A stretch of DNA of 64,000 bases from Salvator merianae. Its lineage: Eukaryota > Chordata > Lepidosauria > Squamata > Teiidae. The notes below the pieces were generated by a model that saw only the letters and a list, made by a program, of their open reading frames with translations, made no database searches and was not told the DNA's origin. A program made the position numbers and the translations under genes. Of this stretch, positions 11,796-24,523 are shown piece by piece (position 1 is the first letter of the stretch; each line of letters opens with the position of its first letter). The stretch spans positions 4,684,700-4,748,699 of the forward strand of contig QVOM02000053.1 of assembly GCA_003586115.2 (NCBI GenBank). The letters run 5' to 3'.

Positions 11796-12290
11796 TCTTG
11801 GCTCAGATCACTTGATCCAGGCCAAGACCAGAGCAGTGGATGGCTGCAAACCACATATCCTGTCGTAGTCGAACTTCAGAGGCTGGGAACAAAAGTTATT
11901 GGCCTCTGAAGTTACTGGCCGAGGGTATTGTCGCCAGGTTTGCTGAAACAGCCCATTTCTGGGCTTTTTCTGGGAGCCTGACAAAATGGAGTAGGGCTCC
12001 ATACGCCCCTCAGGCTGGTCCAGTTGTCCACAAGGTAGACAGCTGGACTGGCCTACCACCAATGTTCGCACGTCACTGGAAGGGGAGATTGCTGGCCACA
12101 AAAACATGCCCCTCCTTGGGTTGGTTTTGCTGTGGCCTGCTGCAGAAAAATGCGGACCCCATTCCAGCGACTTGCGAACACCTGTGCTTAAAGCGACGAG
12201 GCGTCGCTGTCCTGCTGGTACACCAACAGACCTCATCAAGGTCTATGACAATCCAGATCAGGATCTTCTGAACTGGATCACATTATGTCA
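11796..12290. mobile_element. GC-rich block, probable non-autonomous transposon
   Basis: This is one of the most GC-rich stretches in the window. Opposing 143-codon open frames (11808-12239 minus, 11840-12271 plus) overlap almost completely, which is expected from GC-rich sequence without stops rather than from a gene. Its right end, complemented, reads ATCTGGATTGTCATAGACC, close to ATCTGGATTGCCAGTAGATC at the left end of the 18.0-kb block. That suggests two members of one dispersed family. A short inverted pair, TTCAGAGGC/GCCTCTGAA, lies at about 11875-11913. Confidence 0.4.
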
Positions 12291-13605
12291 TGTGAGGATG
12301 ACGTGTCCTAGCAATAGGTGGGGCCTCCTGCATTCCAAACTAGTGTGCAGAAGCGAGTGGAGAAAGGCCCTATGTTCCAAACACTATTTAAATATATTTC
12401 TGTGCTGGCTTTAAACAGCTACTTTAGTTTTGGCTCCCCTGTTGACATTTTTAATCAATGTTGGTTATTTGGATTCAAATAAGACACAATTTGCCAGGTA
12501 GTCACAGGAGGATATGAGTTTCATTCACGTGACGACAGAATCTGAACGGTGAGCAAGTTGTCTTATCTCTTATCTGCCAAGCTTACTTAATTTTAATGGT
12601 AGCTCTAAAGGAAGCGAAGCTCTTTCCTCTCTGACTAGTATGGATACAAAGATTATTATCCTCTTAGAAGGGTTATAATTTGTGAAACAGGGTGGCCAAG
12701 TAAGTTTTATTAGCTTATTTACCGGACAGATTCTGTAGTGTGTCTTGTTTGACAAGCCATTTTGGGAACGTTTCGACACTTAAATGCAGATGAGTAATGA
12801 TTGGTGAAGGTATGTAGCAAGGAATGTTAAATCAAGAACACAGTTTTACACTACTCAACTTCTTAGTCTCAACTCCCTTTAAAATAGCAGCAGATACTCA
12901 TGACGGGTTCTGTGCCCTGGCACAAACATTTTATCTCTGACAACCAACATCCAAAATAAGCTCATAAAAAATACAGAAGACAAATGCGAATAGTTTTCCT
13001 CTGAAGGACAGAGCAGCACTCCCTCCCTCCACAACCTGCTTGTCTTGGAAGGCAGGTTCTGTCCTAAGCTTAAATACATATAAATAAATAAGGAAATGGG
13101 CCACTGAACAACTAAGGGGCAACATTTCTGCTTCTACCACATCGGAATCAGGAGGCAAACTCACAAGATCACTTAGGAACAATGTTGATGCAAAACCTTT
13201 TCAGAAATAAATTGAAGCACTGCATTTAAAAACTGCCACCTTTTACGTGGTGTATGAAACAAGGATTAACAGGCCTTAAAACAGCTGCAGAACACCAAGG
13301 CCTCTGTTCTAGCTTACAAGATAACAGAATGGTTGGATTTTGGGCTTCCATGTGGTATCCGCAGCTACTGGTAAATGCTCTAAAGTAATGTGACAATACA
13401 AGATGAAGGGTGTGGTCTGATTTCCCCCCTTTCATTGAGCATGGTAAATCATGCAGTATGAATGCATGTCTGAAATCATGATCATACCCACAAGGCAAGA
13501 GATCTCAATGCTGGTTGGTGCCCACTGGGGCTGCTGGGGTGGAAGGCAATGGTGGAAGAAAAAGGATCCGGCAGTCAAAATAAGCAGAACTAATGATATG
13601 TCAGA
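12291..13605. other. Unique DNA, nothing recognised
   Basis: No repeat family or coding domain seen. Confidence 0.5.
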
Positions 13606-13742
13606 GGCTGCATCCAGACATTGCTTACTTATTCTGCTATATTTGGATATTCTGGAATAAAGCATGGATATTCTGGAATATGCATGATTTATTCAGCAAT
13701 ATCCAAGTATAGCAGAATAATTAAATGATGACTGGATGCATC
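13606..13742. mobile_element. Palindromic MITE, family A, copy 2
   Basis: It opens GGCTGCATCCAGACATTGC and closes with GACTGGATGCATC. The internal TATATTTGGATATTC is shared with the copy at 4773-4912, and the two arms are complementary throughout. The pair share ends, length and centre, which makes this a family rather than a chance palindrome. Confidence 0.8.
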
Positions 13743-14299
13743 TAGACGCTGTTAAAGCTTCGCCTTTATGGCAATCCAATTGAAAACAGAACCCACTGAA
13801 CACAGTGGATTCTACACACATGAGTCAACCCTAAACCGAAGCATGCATGAAGCAGAACGGCAGAATTCATTCAAGCTCTGAGCTACCAACTGTGTTAAGG
13901 AAGTGCCCATTTTGCGCTCTTTGGGACAGGTACTCTGCATGAAACATATGTAGGCGGCCAATGTTAGTTGCAACTGTTTTATTCTACAAGGTAAGTGGGG
14001 GCAAACTATAAGGGTTAGACAAAGTTTATTTACCTCAAACCAGGACTCTCACATCACATCATGCGATATTTGTTAACCCATTTCTCAAATGACCTCGATC
14101 TCTTTGGTTCGTGCTCTTGCTAATCTCTCTCTCTCTCTGTCTGTATCAAAAGGGAAGGATCCAAAGTATGCGGTGAAGGAAATCAGATTTTGCCTCTGTG
14201 GCAACATCTCCCAAGCCCTGCACATTAGCAGCAAGCTCAGATATTTCACCACCTACCTGAAGCTGGTGACCGGAGACTTATCTCTTTACACCTTCTAAA
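13743..14299. other. Unique DNA; 69-codon open frame at the end
   Basis: The open frame 14089-14298 stops just before a LINE-like 3' end, so its last part could be LINE-derived, but no conserved motif was recognised. Otherwise nothing seen. Confidence 0.4.
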
Positions 14300-14475
14300 G
14301 TCTTCTCTTTTTACCCAGGTCTTTCCACAGTGAATGTTTGCTTTCCCCATCCTTGATTTTTTTGGGTATAACCATTATGATTTGAGTTGTTTTTATTCTC
14401 CATGTTTTGTAAACTATTATGAGATTATAGTTTAATGGGAAGTGGTATATAAATATTTTAAATAAATAGAATCAA
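14300..14475 (+). mobile_element. L2/CR1-clade LINE 3' end
   Basis: A T-rich 3' UTR-like stretch ends GGGAAGTGGTATATAAATA then TTTTAAATAAATAG. This is the 'ggcggtatataaat(aaat)n' terminus common to L2-like LINEs of reptiles. Similar ends occur at 19463, 26370, 35311, 59281 and 61130. Confidence 0.55.
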
Positions 14476-14790
14476 TAAATGGGGCATTCTGGGCCCCTTC
14501 TTCCCAGCTTCTGAATGACACCTAAAGGAAAACTGAAATCACCCTGAAGTGGCCTTATGGGTCACCTTTTCAATCCTGGGTCACCTGCATGTTTCTGTTC
14601 CTACAAATCTCACATCACGCCCGGCTAATTCTAACAAACATTTGATTCCCACTAATATCCAATTCTTCATGCAAGCTAAACAATAGGCTGCAAAGTACAA
14701 TTTCAAACTAGGAAAACTCAGTCCTCCACTTTCTTGCATCTTGTAACATTTCATATTTTATCCATGTTTGTTTTTCCCTTGCTATATAAA

Positions 14791-14792
<2 letters not shown>

Positions 14793-14834
<42 letters not shown>
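14793..14834. repeat. (AT)21 microsatellite
   Basis: Pure AT repeat, 42 bp. Confidence 0.97.
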
Positions 14835-14837
<3 letters not shown>

Positions 14838-15833
14838 TTTGTTTAAAAGTTACATCATTTGTTAAAACAGGTATTATCTCTAATCAGACAGGGGAATCTA
14901 ATACAACAGTATCATCAACTGGGGCAGCTGAAGTGCATGTGGCCATTTGAGGTTGAAATGGGTTCAGCGGAAAGGGTACTACTCAAGTGAAGGCACCTTT
15001 TCATCACCTCTGAGTAGAGGCAGTCCAAGTGTGAATTCTTACGTCCCCTGAATGCCGTACAATTTCCTCTGTCCTTCTGGCTTGTATACAAGTGCGGACA
15101 CACAGAGAGGTGGAGAAGGAGAGAGAAAGAATCAGGAGCAGAATTTTACATTTGTGGAACTACAGAAAGACTTAAGGGGGAAAATGCCCCGCAAACTCTG
15201 TACTGAACTCCCTCTAAAGTGCTGAGCACTGAACTCTGGGCGAGGGAGAGAGCAGAATAGTATGGTCTGCAGAGCCAATTCTAGGTTGCTGAGTAGCTGC
15301 TCTGTACACACGAGCGTTTAGAGGTACACTTCAGTCAATGCCACTTAAATTTTAATATCTGAATGCCAGAAGCTAACTAAAAACCCAAGCAGAGTTGATC
15401 CTGGCTTGTCTGTGATGGGATAAAGGATACTCCCACCTCCATCTTGAAAACTGCCTCTAGCAAACTCTCCTAGTTCCGGCAAACCAGAGGTTTCCAAAGA
15501 TGGTGCTGCCCGGCTCCTTCTCTCTGTCCTTCAGCGATCCATGGGTTACTGCCACACAAAATGCCCCTTTACTTAGGAGTAGAACTTAGAAACACTCATC
15601 CCAAAAGTTCTGCCCAGGCCAGAAAATGTCATACTGCCTATACAGCAGTACTTCGGTATTTGTGAAACTTCTGCTCTGCTGAAATACTGCAGCATTTTCT
15701 GCATCCCCTCACTTAAAAAAAAAAAGCCACACTGCCACAGTACAAAACTTGCAAATGGATACTCCTTGCCACTTGAAGAGAGGCAGGTTATCAAAACTCC
15801 ATCCTAAAAATGCAAACTGAAAGATAGAAAGCC
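14835..15833. other. Unique DNA, nothing recognised
   Basis: No repeat family or coding signal seen. Confidence 0.5.
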
Positions 15834-15879
15834 TGTGTGTGTGTGTGTGTGAGACAGAGAGAGAGAGAGAGAGAGAGAG
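15834..15879. repeat. (GT)n(GA)n compound microsatellite
   Basis: About nine GT units pass into about thirteen GA units with a GACA interruption. Confidence 0.95.
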
Positions 15880-16413
15880 TTCGCCCACTGATTACAACTA
15901 AGAATTGCCTGTTGTCTAAGAATCAGAGCAATGAACTGCAAACTTGGCAAACATTGCTTTCAAGATTTTTTTTTCAGCATAGCTGACTCATTGTGAGTAT
16001 TCTCCAGCTGGTACAATTCCAGTTTATTTTGGACAAAGCCCCTTGCGATCATGAAGAGACAGTTTAACCCCTTTTCCTCTCCCTATGCCAACCTGGGTTC
16101 CTAACTGGGTCATAAACTGAAGCTTATTAACAGACCATGTGAAGGACTAGAGCCCTCCTGCCTAGCCTGGTATGCTAGGTATATTCTTTGCCTATTTTCA
16201 GATATATACGACTCTTGTCATACTGGCTGTAAACTTTAATGCAAAGTTAATGTGCCAATAGAACTAAATGTTGATTCAAGAGTTCCTCTGGACTGCGCAT
16301 TCTTCCAAATATTTCACTGACGCTAATCATTTCCTGCATTTGTGAGGAAAGTTTATGGCTGTATCACCTGACAATAGGGAGAATGTTGACAACCTTAAGA
16401 TGTCAGGAAGGGG

Positions 16414-16505
16414 AAAAAAGAAAAGAAAACAGAAAAGAAAAGAAAAGAAAAGAAAAGAAAAGAAAAGAAAAGAAAAGAAAAGAAAAGAAAAAAAGAAAAG
16501 AAAAC
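16414..16505. repeat. (AAAAG)n microsatellite
   Basis: About 16 AAAAG units, purine-only on the plus strand, with minor interruptions at both ends. Confidence 0.95.
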
Positions 16506-17054
16506 CACCATGATTTTAAAGGAAAATACCTGTACTTAATTCTGTTGATAAAATTTCCTTTTCATAAATGATACAAATGCAGACAAACTGGGGTTGCTTG
16601 CAAGCATGATCTGATGCAGGATTTAGCTGCTGATCAGCCAGCCCCGCCAGAGAAAAGATAGTAAAAGGCTGGTTAGAAGCAGCAAAGGAGCCAGGATTCA
16701 AAAAATAATTTAGTGCGGTGAAGATCTCTTCCCTCTATTCCTATCAAGGTAACTTTTGCTATAAACAGCACTTTAAAATAATCACATAAAAAACTATCAA
16801 GCACTAAATGAGATTTAAAAAAAAGAAAAAAAGAAAGAAACAGGATTTGAAAGGGATAGTTAAATTTATGAAGCAATCCTGTGTGTTATCTGGCATGTAA
16901 GCACACGTGGGGCTTTGTGTCTCATATGCTGGCATGGGTGCCTCCATGTTGTAAAAACCAAGCACGGAAAGGTTGGGCGGAAGCATCACAAATTAAGGAC
17001 AGGGCTAGCGTATGCATGCATTGAGATCTCGGCTTCTTTGCATGACTAAATCAA

Positions 17055-17057
<3 letters not shown>

Positions 17058-17096
<39 letters not shown>
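17058..17096. repeat. (CT)n microsatellite
   Basis: About 19 pure CT units. Confidence 0.95.
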
Positions 17097-17099
<3 letters not shown>

Positions 17100-17310
17100 T
17101 TCTTTTGGCTCAGTGCCTCCTTTTTCGCCACCTCTCCAAGAGCTGTTAATTTTGTTCACTGCTGCGCAAAAGTCAAAGTCAGAGTCTAAACAGCTTGTAA
17201 TGAGTTTTCAATGGCCCATCTCACTGAAATTGAGGGCAAAGGAGCAGCAGGCTTAGACACTGTCAGCCCTCTGAATTTATTATTGAGGGTACAGAGTGTT
17301 CTATAGAAAA
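17100..17310. promoter_or_regulatory. Possible conserved non-coding element
   Basis: The block has no repeat signature and has dense, non-degenerate motifs (GCTTGTAATGAG, TGAATTTATTATTGAGG). It resembles deeply conserved non-coding DNA, but this is only a pattern judgement. Confidence 0.25.
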
Positions 17311-18013
17311 TAAGAAGACAAGGGCTGAGGGTTTTTGGTCGGGTTTCTCTCTCTCCCTCCTTTTTTTTTTAATGTTAAGCACGTGCACAAGATGGTTTTA
17401 CTTTGTTTAAATACCTTAGCACAATGGATAAACACACAGAAATTAAAGGCTGTGTCCCTTAATCAAGAGTGTTTTGAGACTGGTGATACAACATAGAGGT
17501 ATAATTCACTTCACGTGAAACTGGAGAAGACAAGCAATTTGTGTTCTGCAAAACAATGACCCACCTCCTTTGGAAGAGCGTTAAATAAATCCACATCCTT
17601 GTACAAGAGGCTTCAGTACAGTGGTTTGTAAAACTCTGAAAACTGTTCGAAAGTCAGAATCATAATAAAAGGTTAGGAACAGAGGTTCAACATACAGAGC
17701 ACAGGTAAGACACCACCTACAGAAATAATTTGTTTCCATGTTTGTGCTTTCAAGAATTAACGTGTGTACACCCATGCATGCAAGTGGAGAAAGAGAGGAG
17801 GGGAAACAGATGGTTTACTGTAATATATACAGGTTTTGGTTTCCTACATGAAACTTGTGAGACGTGACAGGCAAGATGGCATCGCACTGTGATCAGAATG
17901 TCAGAGTCTTTCTGCACACAGCCAGTACACAAAGGTCCTTCCTTCTGCACATTAGTGAGGAATAGAGGAGACCCCACCCACTGCTAGTACGCCACATCCA
18001 TGAAGGGCAGAAC
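17311..18013. other. Unique DNA, nothing recognised
   Basis: No repeat family or coding signal seen apart from a short T run near 17360. Confidence 0.5.
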
Positions 18014-18350
18014 ATGATCTGGATCAAGGGGCCTTTTATCTGGATTGCCAGTAGATCACAATATCAAGAATAGTAGGGCCCTAATCTGGAACACGGAGGC
18101 GTACAGAAAGCACACGTCTATGTTCTGCTTACAGGCAGACCCATTTCAGTGGTACGCCATATGGCACCATCAAAATGGGTACCGCAGGACCTCTGAGGTC
18201 AGGAACCTCCATTCCTGGCTGTCGAAGCTCATACAGGCTGATTCCAAAACTCACACAGGCTTCAAGGCCATTACAGGGACTAGGCTGCAGGCATCATCGC
18301 TGTGTTCCTGACCCATTATTACAGATCACATTCAGACTTTGTAGTCATTT
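18014..18350. mobile_element. GC-richer module related to the 12-kb block
   Basis: It begins near CATGATCTGGATCAAG. ATCTGGATTGCCAGTAGATC then matches the complemented right end of the 11796-12290 block with a one-base indel, and AAGCACAC/GTTCTGC motifs follow at similar spacing. It ends near ACAGATCACATTC. Two overlapping plus-strand frames (88 and 62 codons) show no known domain. Non-autonomous transposon is the best guess. Confidence 0.3.
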
Positions 18351-19462
18351 ATTAAGTTTATGAGATGATCTTGTCCTCCTGATCAGGGAAGACAGTCGCC
18401 TACTGGTTCTCTTGGCGGCCTATGTTAATAAACATCCCCTTCAATGAAAATAAGGTGAAACTATTTTTTTTCAGTGTGTCCCAAAACAATACACACACAC
18501 GCGCACATATATATCAGGATAAATTCAACTAAAATGGCCAGTCTTGATTTCGCTTAGCAGAATTGTTGCTCCACAAAGATTAAAAAAAAAATAAATTCTC
18601 ATGGGTCCCCTTACTAAACCAGGACACATGGAAGTGTGTGCATACTACATCGCTCCATGGTCTGGTCTAGGCTACCTGTAGACCCTTTTAGAAAGTTCTA
18701 GCAATGGGCAGGGCCTCCCTTGGACCACACCAGCATGTGGAAGGGAGGTCTCTGACCCTTTGCTGGAGAGGTTTTAAGTTAACTGTGGAAAGTCCCTTAG
18801 ATACTAACTTATGTCCACTAGTCTTATTTACAAGCAAGTAAGTACAGCATTGAAGGTTGACATGGCACTGAAAATGGAGAAAACAAGCGTTTTTGGAAGA
18901 TCTGATAGTATGATAAATGTGCCAAGCACATATTCAGACAGGCCAATATAGACATTCAAACATTCAAGGAAGTAAAACAACTGAAACAAGCTGGTGGAGG
19001 GACCCCCCCCCCCCAACAAATCAGATATCTGGATTATTGCAGTAAACATGTGTTTGTTCCCAGTGTGTCTAAAGCAAGCACATTTATGTTGATATTATTT
19101 TCAACATTGTTATTTCAGAAATACATAATTAACACAAGGCAAGGGAAAAGTACATTAGTTGTTGATATTTTATTTTAACGAGCTTTTCCAAGACAACTCA
19201 AAATGCTGATAGTTTTTAGTGATGCTAATTACGAATAATAAGTGATTAGTGATGCTAATCACAAATAATAATATACAAAAATGAGGAACAGTACAGAACA
19301 ATGCTATGCATTAAGGTAATGCATGAATCCACTTTGATTTTAAGTAGAATGTCAGTTTTTACAATCTGTTGTAAGCCATTGTTGTGAGAATTCTGTGGCA
19401 CCTTGCATATGCCTAGGGGCATCCCTGCTTGTTGAACAGAACTCTTCAAAACTGGGGAGTTT
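18351..19462. other. Unique DNA, nothing recognised
   Basis: Only a C run (about 19004-19014) and short CA repeats near 18490 stand out. Confidence 0.5.
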
Positions 19463-19545
19463 AAATTTATTTAATTTATTTAATTAATTAATTAATTTGC
19501 ATTTTTATCCCACCCTATACCTGAAGATCTCAGGGAGAAATCAAG
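19463..19545 (-). mobile_element. L2-like LINE 3' end, antisense
   Basis: (TTTAA/TTAA) repeats are followed by TTTTTATCCCACCCTATACC and TGAAGATCTCAGGG. This is the complement of the 'ggtataaaaat(aaat)n' terminus; only the tail is preserved. Confidence 0.6.
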
Positions 19546-19920
19546 GAGAAAACAGTAAAACATTTATCTGTTCTTATTTCACGTGTTCTTGGATGGCCCC
19601 AAATGTACCTCCTACTCAGACTGTATCCCCACTACGCAGCAAAGGTACCTTAAATTAAGTCAGTTTCCATTTGTAACGGAGACCAGCTGCCCTGAGGTCT
19701 GAACAAGGTGTCATCGTACAGCCTGAAACCCAAAATTGGCTCAGCTACCCTAACCTACCCAAACAAAACAAAACAAACCTTTTAGATCTGCTAAGGACCA
19801 ACATTTATATGTTTTTATTTTTTTCCTCTGGGAGTTTTCCCTGAAAAGACAATAATTCATATGAGGAAAAAAAAAATAGCTATTTCAGAAAAACAAGCAA
19901 TTCTGTGGGGCTGTAATAGG

Positions 19921-19987
19921 GATAGATAGATAGATAGATAGATAGATAGAGAGACAAACAGGTAGGTAGGTAGGTAGGTAGATAGAT
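19921..19987. repeat. (GATA)n(GGTA)n compound microsatellite
   Basis: About seven GATA units, a short GAGACAAACA spacer, then five GGTA units and two more GATA units. Confidence 0.95.
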
Positions 19988-21771
19988 TAAATCAGTAAAT
20001 AAATAAATAAATACAATTCTAGAAGATGCCAGGAGTCACAATGTGCTGGAAATCTAAAAGATTGGTGGTGGGAGTTAAAAGGTCTGCTGTGCTAATTTTT
20101 CTGTCTGCCATCCTCATGGATTACATTAAATCTTTTGTTGATCCAGCAAATTCTTAAACACCTGCAGGTTGTCTCATTTCCAGTTTGGAAGTTACTAATA
20201 TCTTTTATCCATTGCTGTAATAATATCTCTTTCTGTAAAAACATATAGTGGCCACAGCAATAATCAAAGATTGATTAATGTTTCCTTCAGGATAACTAAA
20301 TACAATCAAGGTAAACACATACGCAGTTTTGTTGTTGTATATCATTTTACTGCTAATCTTCTCCTCTTTCTCATTTGGTGATGAAATTTGTGAATTTTAT
20401 CCCTAGATGCTTCTGTTGAAAAATAAACGCAAAGCAAAACTAGAATCTTTGTTTCATTCAAACCATGCTGAATAGCTACAAATGTGAAAACAGACTTGTT
20501 CAGGTACTAATTCTGAGAAAAAACAAACTTGACAATTTCTGATGTTTTGTACTCCTGCAGACTTTTTAAAGAAATAATTCAGAAGGTGTAGGAAACAAAT
20601 GTGCACAATTGTGCTAAATGTAGATCTCCTGGGGAAAGCATCATTTATATAATGATGCAAACAATGTCATTTCTCCCTTCTGCCTTTCTTTCTTTCTTTG
20701 GAAAGAAGAAAAAAGAAAACAAGGATTTTTTTTTTTTAATCATCCTTATTTTGATTAAACCTTTATTATGATTTTAAGTTTTTTTCTGTCTTTAGTACAA
20801 GGGTAAAATTGTAAATCCACACACCAGAAATAACCCAAATTAATCATGAAGCATTTGTTAAAAGACCATCTATACTTCCTGTTTTTTCCAAAGATGTGTG
20901 TGAGAGTGTATACAAAAAAATCATATATATAATATTTCTGGATACATGATTTTTAAAAATGGTTGGAATCGTGTATGTTCTTTGAAAGGCTCTGATGATG
21001 ACATTTTACAAAACAAGCAAACCTACTAGCAAGATTTGAATTTGTACCTCCTGTCAAAACAAACAGGATCCAAAATGTGTCTTATATTGGATTGGATTTT
21101 GCACACATGTCCTTCTGTTGACTTAGAAACTCTTTTTGTGAAATCAGCTGAAAAATATCCCTCCTCAATTATTGCTGAAGTTCCCATAAAAAGAGAATAT
21201 GCTATATGTTATAAAGTTATGATATTGCATATACATGAATTATGAGCAAGGAGAATCATGAAGTATTTTGATAGCTAAATAATGAGTGAGATCTAATTGC
21301 ATGAAGACTATAGTCAGGCCTCTGAAATGAAGAGATACTGTTCCAACTAAGCTATGGGTCTCACTCAACAAATAATAGAACTGTGGTTTAATCTAACCTA
21401 AGTCCATTTTTATCCTAGTTTAACTAACAAGCCAGGGATTTTTAAATTTATATGTAATGGATAATTTTGGTTTAATCAGAAGTGGACATTTTAACCTATT
21501 TTGCTTGGAGGACATAGTGATTCACTAAGGTTGTGGTCCACCAAGTTTTACTCCCAGAACGACCAACAGAAGGAAATCATGGGTGGTATGGTATATCTTA
21601 GCATTCCCACAGTCAATTTTGACAGCTCCCTGAACTGGGGTATGGCTTTAATCATGCTTCATCAGATAATTCACTGAGTACTCTTGATTAAATAATAATA
21701 CCTGGACCAACTGCAAAAGGTAGACAAATGAAAGCAAGGACAGTAAACACACTGCATTTTAGACATACAAG
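19988..21771. other. AT-rich unique DNA, nothing recognised
   Basis: A short (TTTC)4 tract lies near 20685. No other repeat or coding signal seen. Confidence 0.5.
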
Positions 21772-21809
<38 letters not shown>

Positions 21810-21891
21810 CTACCTATCATCTATCTATCTATCTATCTATCTATTTATTATCTACCTATCATCTACCTATTATCTATCTATCTCTTTATCT
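21772..21891. repeat. (ATCT)n microsatellite, interrupted
   Basis: About 120 bp of ATCT units broken by ACCT and ATTT variants. The 89-codon frame across it is repeat-derived. Confidence 0.95.
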
Positions 21892-23148
21892 AATGCCAAT
21901 AAAGGACAAGGGTAACTTCAAGTTGCATTACTTTCATGAAGTAGAAATTATAAAGCTGATTGAAATGCATGCATTCTTAAACTGTATTTCTTATTAACTT
22001 TTTTAAAAAATGCTACAAAATATTTATTTCTAAGAGATGGAAGGATCCACATTTTTCATTCTAGTGAATTATTATGATACTGTCTTCTAATAAAGAAAAT
22101 GAAAGGAAGCAAAATTGCCAAGATTCTATAAGAATTGTTGCAGTAACAAAAAGGATTGAGCAGGTATTGTGGATACAGGAATACATAAATGAAATGCATC
22201 CCACTGGAAAAGCTTTTTATTCACATTGTCATTTACAGCTTCTGAATTAATAGACCAAGAAAGACACCAGAGGCACCAACAAAATGCAGTAAAACCATTG
22301 GCAGGCAGTGGTGTCTCAAAGTTTAATTCCCCCGGGGAGAAAAGGACACTGCCTAATCTGTATTCAGTCCTGACATTGTCCACATCTGATATGGAACATT
22401 AGCTGCTAACTCTCTCAATAGACTAGTGTCCTTCAGTTTATATTACTTTATGTTAATAGTAGAAAAATTACACACAACATCATTTATCATTGTTATACTG
22501 TGCCATACATCCCATAGCTTATTTTAATATATCTATTTACTCTTAAGATGCAGACTTTTTTTTTTTTTTTAAAGAAATGTATTTCAAGAGAAACATGTAA
22601 AAAGAGACTCAATTTACCATACATGTAAAGGAACTTCCCATTTAAATGTTAGAGTCTCCTTTTATTGGAAAGGATTCTGTTGTGCTGAAACTTAGCAAAC
22701 ATAAAGTAGAACCAAAGCAGTTTCTACATGTGGGAAGGCTCACATGCAGACAGGGTCCCACTGCATGGTCCATTCCATGTTAGATCAGGACAGTTATCCT
22801 GTTCTACTATGGCAAGTGAGAGAACACCAAAAGTGAAATATTCACAATAATTCTTCAGTTGATAGGAAATATTGGAACATATTAAGAACATGGTAAGTTA
22901 TATATAATTTTTGTGGACTTCAAGATTCTGCGCTTGGTTTTTGTAGGTCCATTATATCTTGATGACAGCTCTGTGAAGCAGATTAGTTTAATTGATCCTG
23001 GCTATGTTCATACAGATGACAAAAATCCTGACATCTTCCATAAGGTGTCAGATTTCACCTTCTACGAGACCCAACCAGCTCACCCACCCAACCAGGCAAA
23101 TTGTCCAATATTATCCATATAATGCAGAATCTTCTCAGTAATTGCCCA
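21892..23148. other. AT-rich unique DNA
   Basis: Nothing firmly recognised. The 22950-23000 part (CATTATATCTTGATGACAGC, TGTGAAGCAGATTA) faintly recalls a LINE 3' UTR but is too degraded to call. Confidence 0.4.
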
Positions 23149-23345
23149 TAAGAACATAAGAGGAGCCCTGCTGGATTGGTCTACAAGCCATCTGGTCCAG
23201 CATCTTGTCTCACCCGATAGCCCACCACTTGCTTCTGGGCATTTTCAAGCAGAAAGTGAAGGCAAACCCCTCACCTACTCTCAACTCTTTGCAAATGGCC
23301 TTTAGAGGCATCCTGCCTGGTATCTGGGCAACAGTTTTACCTGTC
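23149..23345 (-). mobile_element. CR1-clade LINE 3' fragment, antisense
   Basis: AACATAAGAGGAGCCCTGCT, CATCTGGTCCAGCATC and GGCATCCTGCCTG match in order the segment at 52602-52992, where the minus strand still reads as the C-terminal end of a LINE ORF. This copy keeps only the part beyond that coding end. Confidence 0.65.
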
Positions 23346-24196
23346 TCTCTTTGTCAACCCTTATTTGGACTCTCACATACTTTTTCATTTGTTTTTCTTA
23401 ATTTTTCTCCCTTTTTAAAATTGCTACTTTTCTTTAATACAGTTTTGTGGGTTAATTCAGTTGGGCACTGATCCATTCATAATTCCATACTCTGTCAGAA
23501 ACTTTTGAGGTACATTTCTTTTGAGTATGTCATTTTGAAGACTTGCTTTTTTTAAAAAAAATCTATAGCTATTAAAAATTATCTAGTTAATAAAAATCAT
23601 CTAGTTAATAATTGGAGTAAGGAAATATTTGACTAAGGTGGGAGGAAAAGAGAAGCAAAGTGGGACATAACAGATAAGCATAAATTATGCTGGTGTGTTG
23701 ATAGGGAGGAATTTCCCTCCCTCTTTTAACAGGACCTGGAAACCAATAGTTTGTAATAAAGGTTCAGATCAAACCTAAGACCGTGAGATTTTCTCGCCCA
23801 AGATCTCATTGCTACTAGCTTAAACGCACCTGAAAAAGGATCAGACAAGGTCTTGTACAAAATGGTTTTGCATATTCACAGTGTCTGCATTCTAAGTCCT
23901 CATTCATAGGCAGCATGAGACTGAACAAAACTGACAAGAAATGGAAGTAAGGAGGGGCTAAAATGCTTGTGAGCATCCCACCAAAATTTGCTTGCCCACA
24001 GTGGGGAGTAAAACACAGCCTAGATAAACTTTTGTTTGATTAAGCAAGGGTTTTCTTGTACTCACAAATCAGAAGCGAGTAATTCTTCTGAACCTGAAAT
24101 CATTTCTAGTGTGTGTGTGTTCACACGTAGGCTCTGCTGTCCTTTAAACTCTCAGACCTTTTGCACTGCCACAAAGCCATTCGAGCTTGTAAACAG

Positions 24197-24523
24197 CAGA
24201 CAAACCTATGTTGGTGTTGTCTATTCACAAAGCCAGTAGTTCTCAAAGATCTCAATGGGAGATTGTGGTTGTATATGTGTGTGTGTGAGAGAGAGAAATA
24301 GAGAGAGAGCATCTGCAGTTATAAAAGCACATGTTCACAAAGTACATATTGTCCCTTTTCACAATGGAAGCTCTCTCTCTCTCTCTCTCTCCCTCCCTCC
24401 CTCCCTCCTCCCCCTCCCCCCTCTCCCTCTCCCTCTCTCTCTCTCTCACACACACCAAGTCCTGTTGAGAGCATTCAGAACTTCTGGCTTTGTGAACAGA
24501 CAACACTGACATAGTTTTGTCTG
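24197..24523. mobile_element. Foldback element with microsatellite interior
   Basis: Arms at 24197-24243 and about 24477-24523 are inverted copies, differing at about 5 of 47 positions (shared core TTCACAAAGCCAG). Inside are (GT)n(GA)n near 24274-24310 and a CT/CCTC tract at about 24370-24447. Similarity may extend outward to GAGCTT and AAACAGC blocks on both sides. No target duplication was identified. Confidence 0.6.

Noticed and set aside
11808..12271. Opposing 143-codon frames as protein-coding genes
   Set aside because: The two frames overlap almost fully on opposite strands, match no known domain, and the block resembles another one at 18 kb, so a repeat is more likely.
14089..14298. 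Small gene of 69 codons
   Set aside because: No domain, no splice context, and it ends at a LINE-like 3' end.
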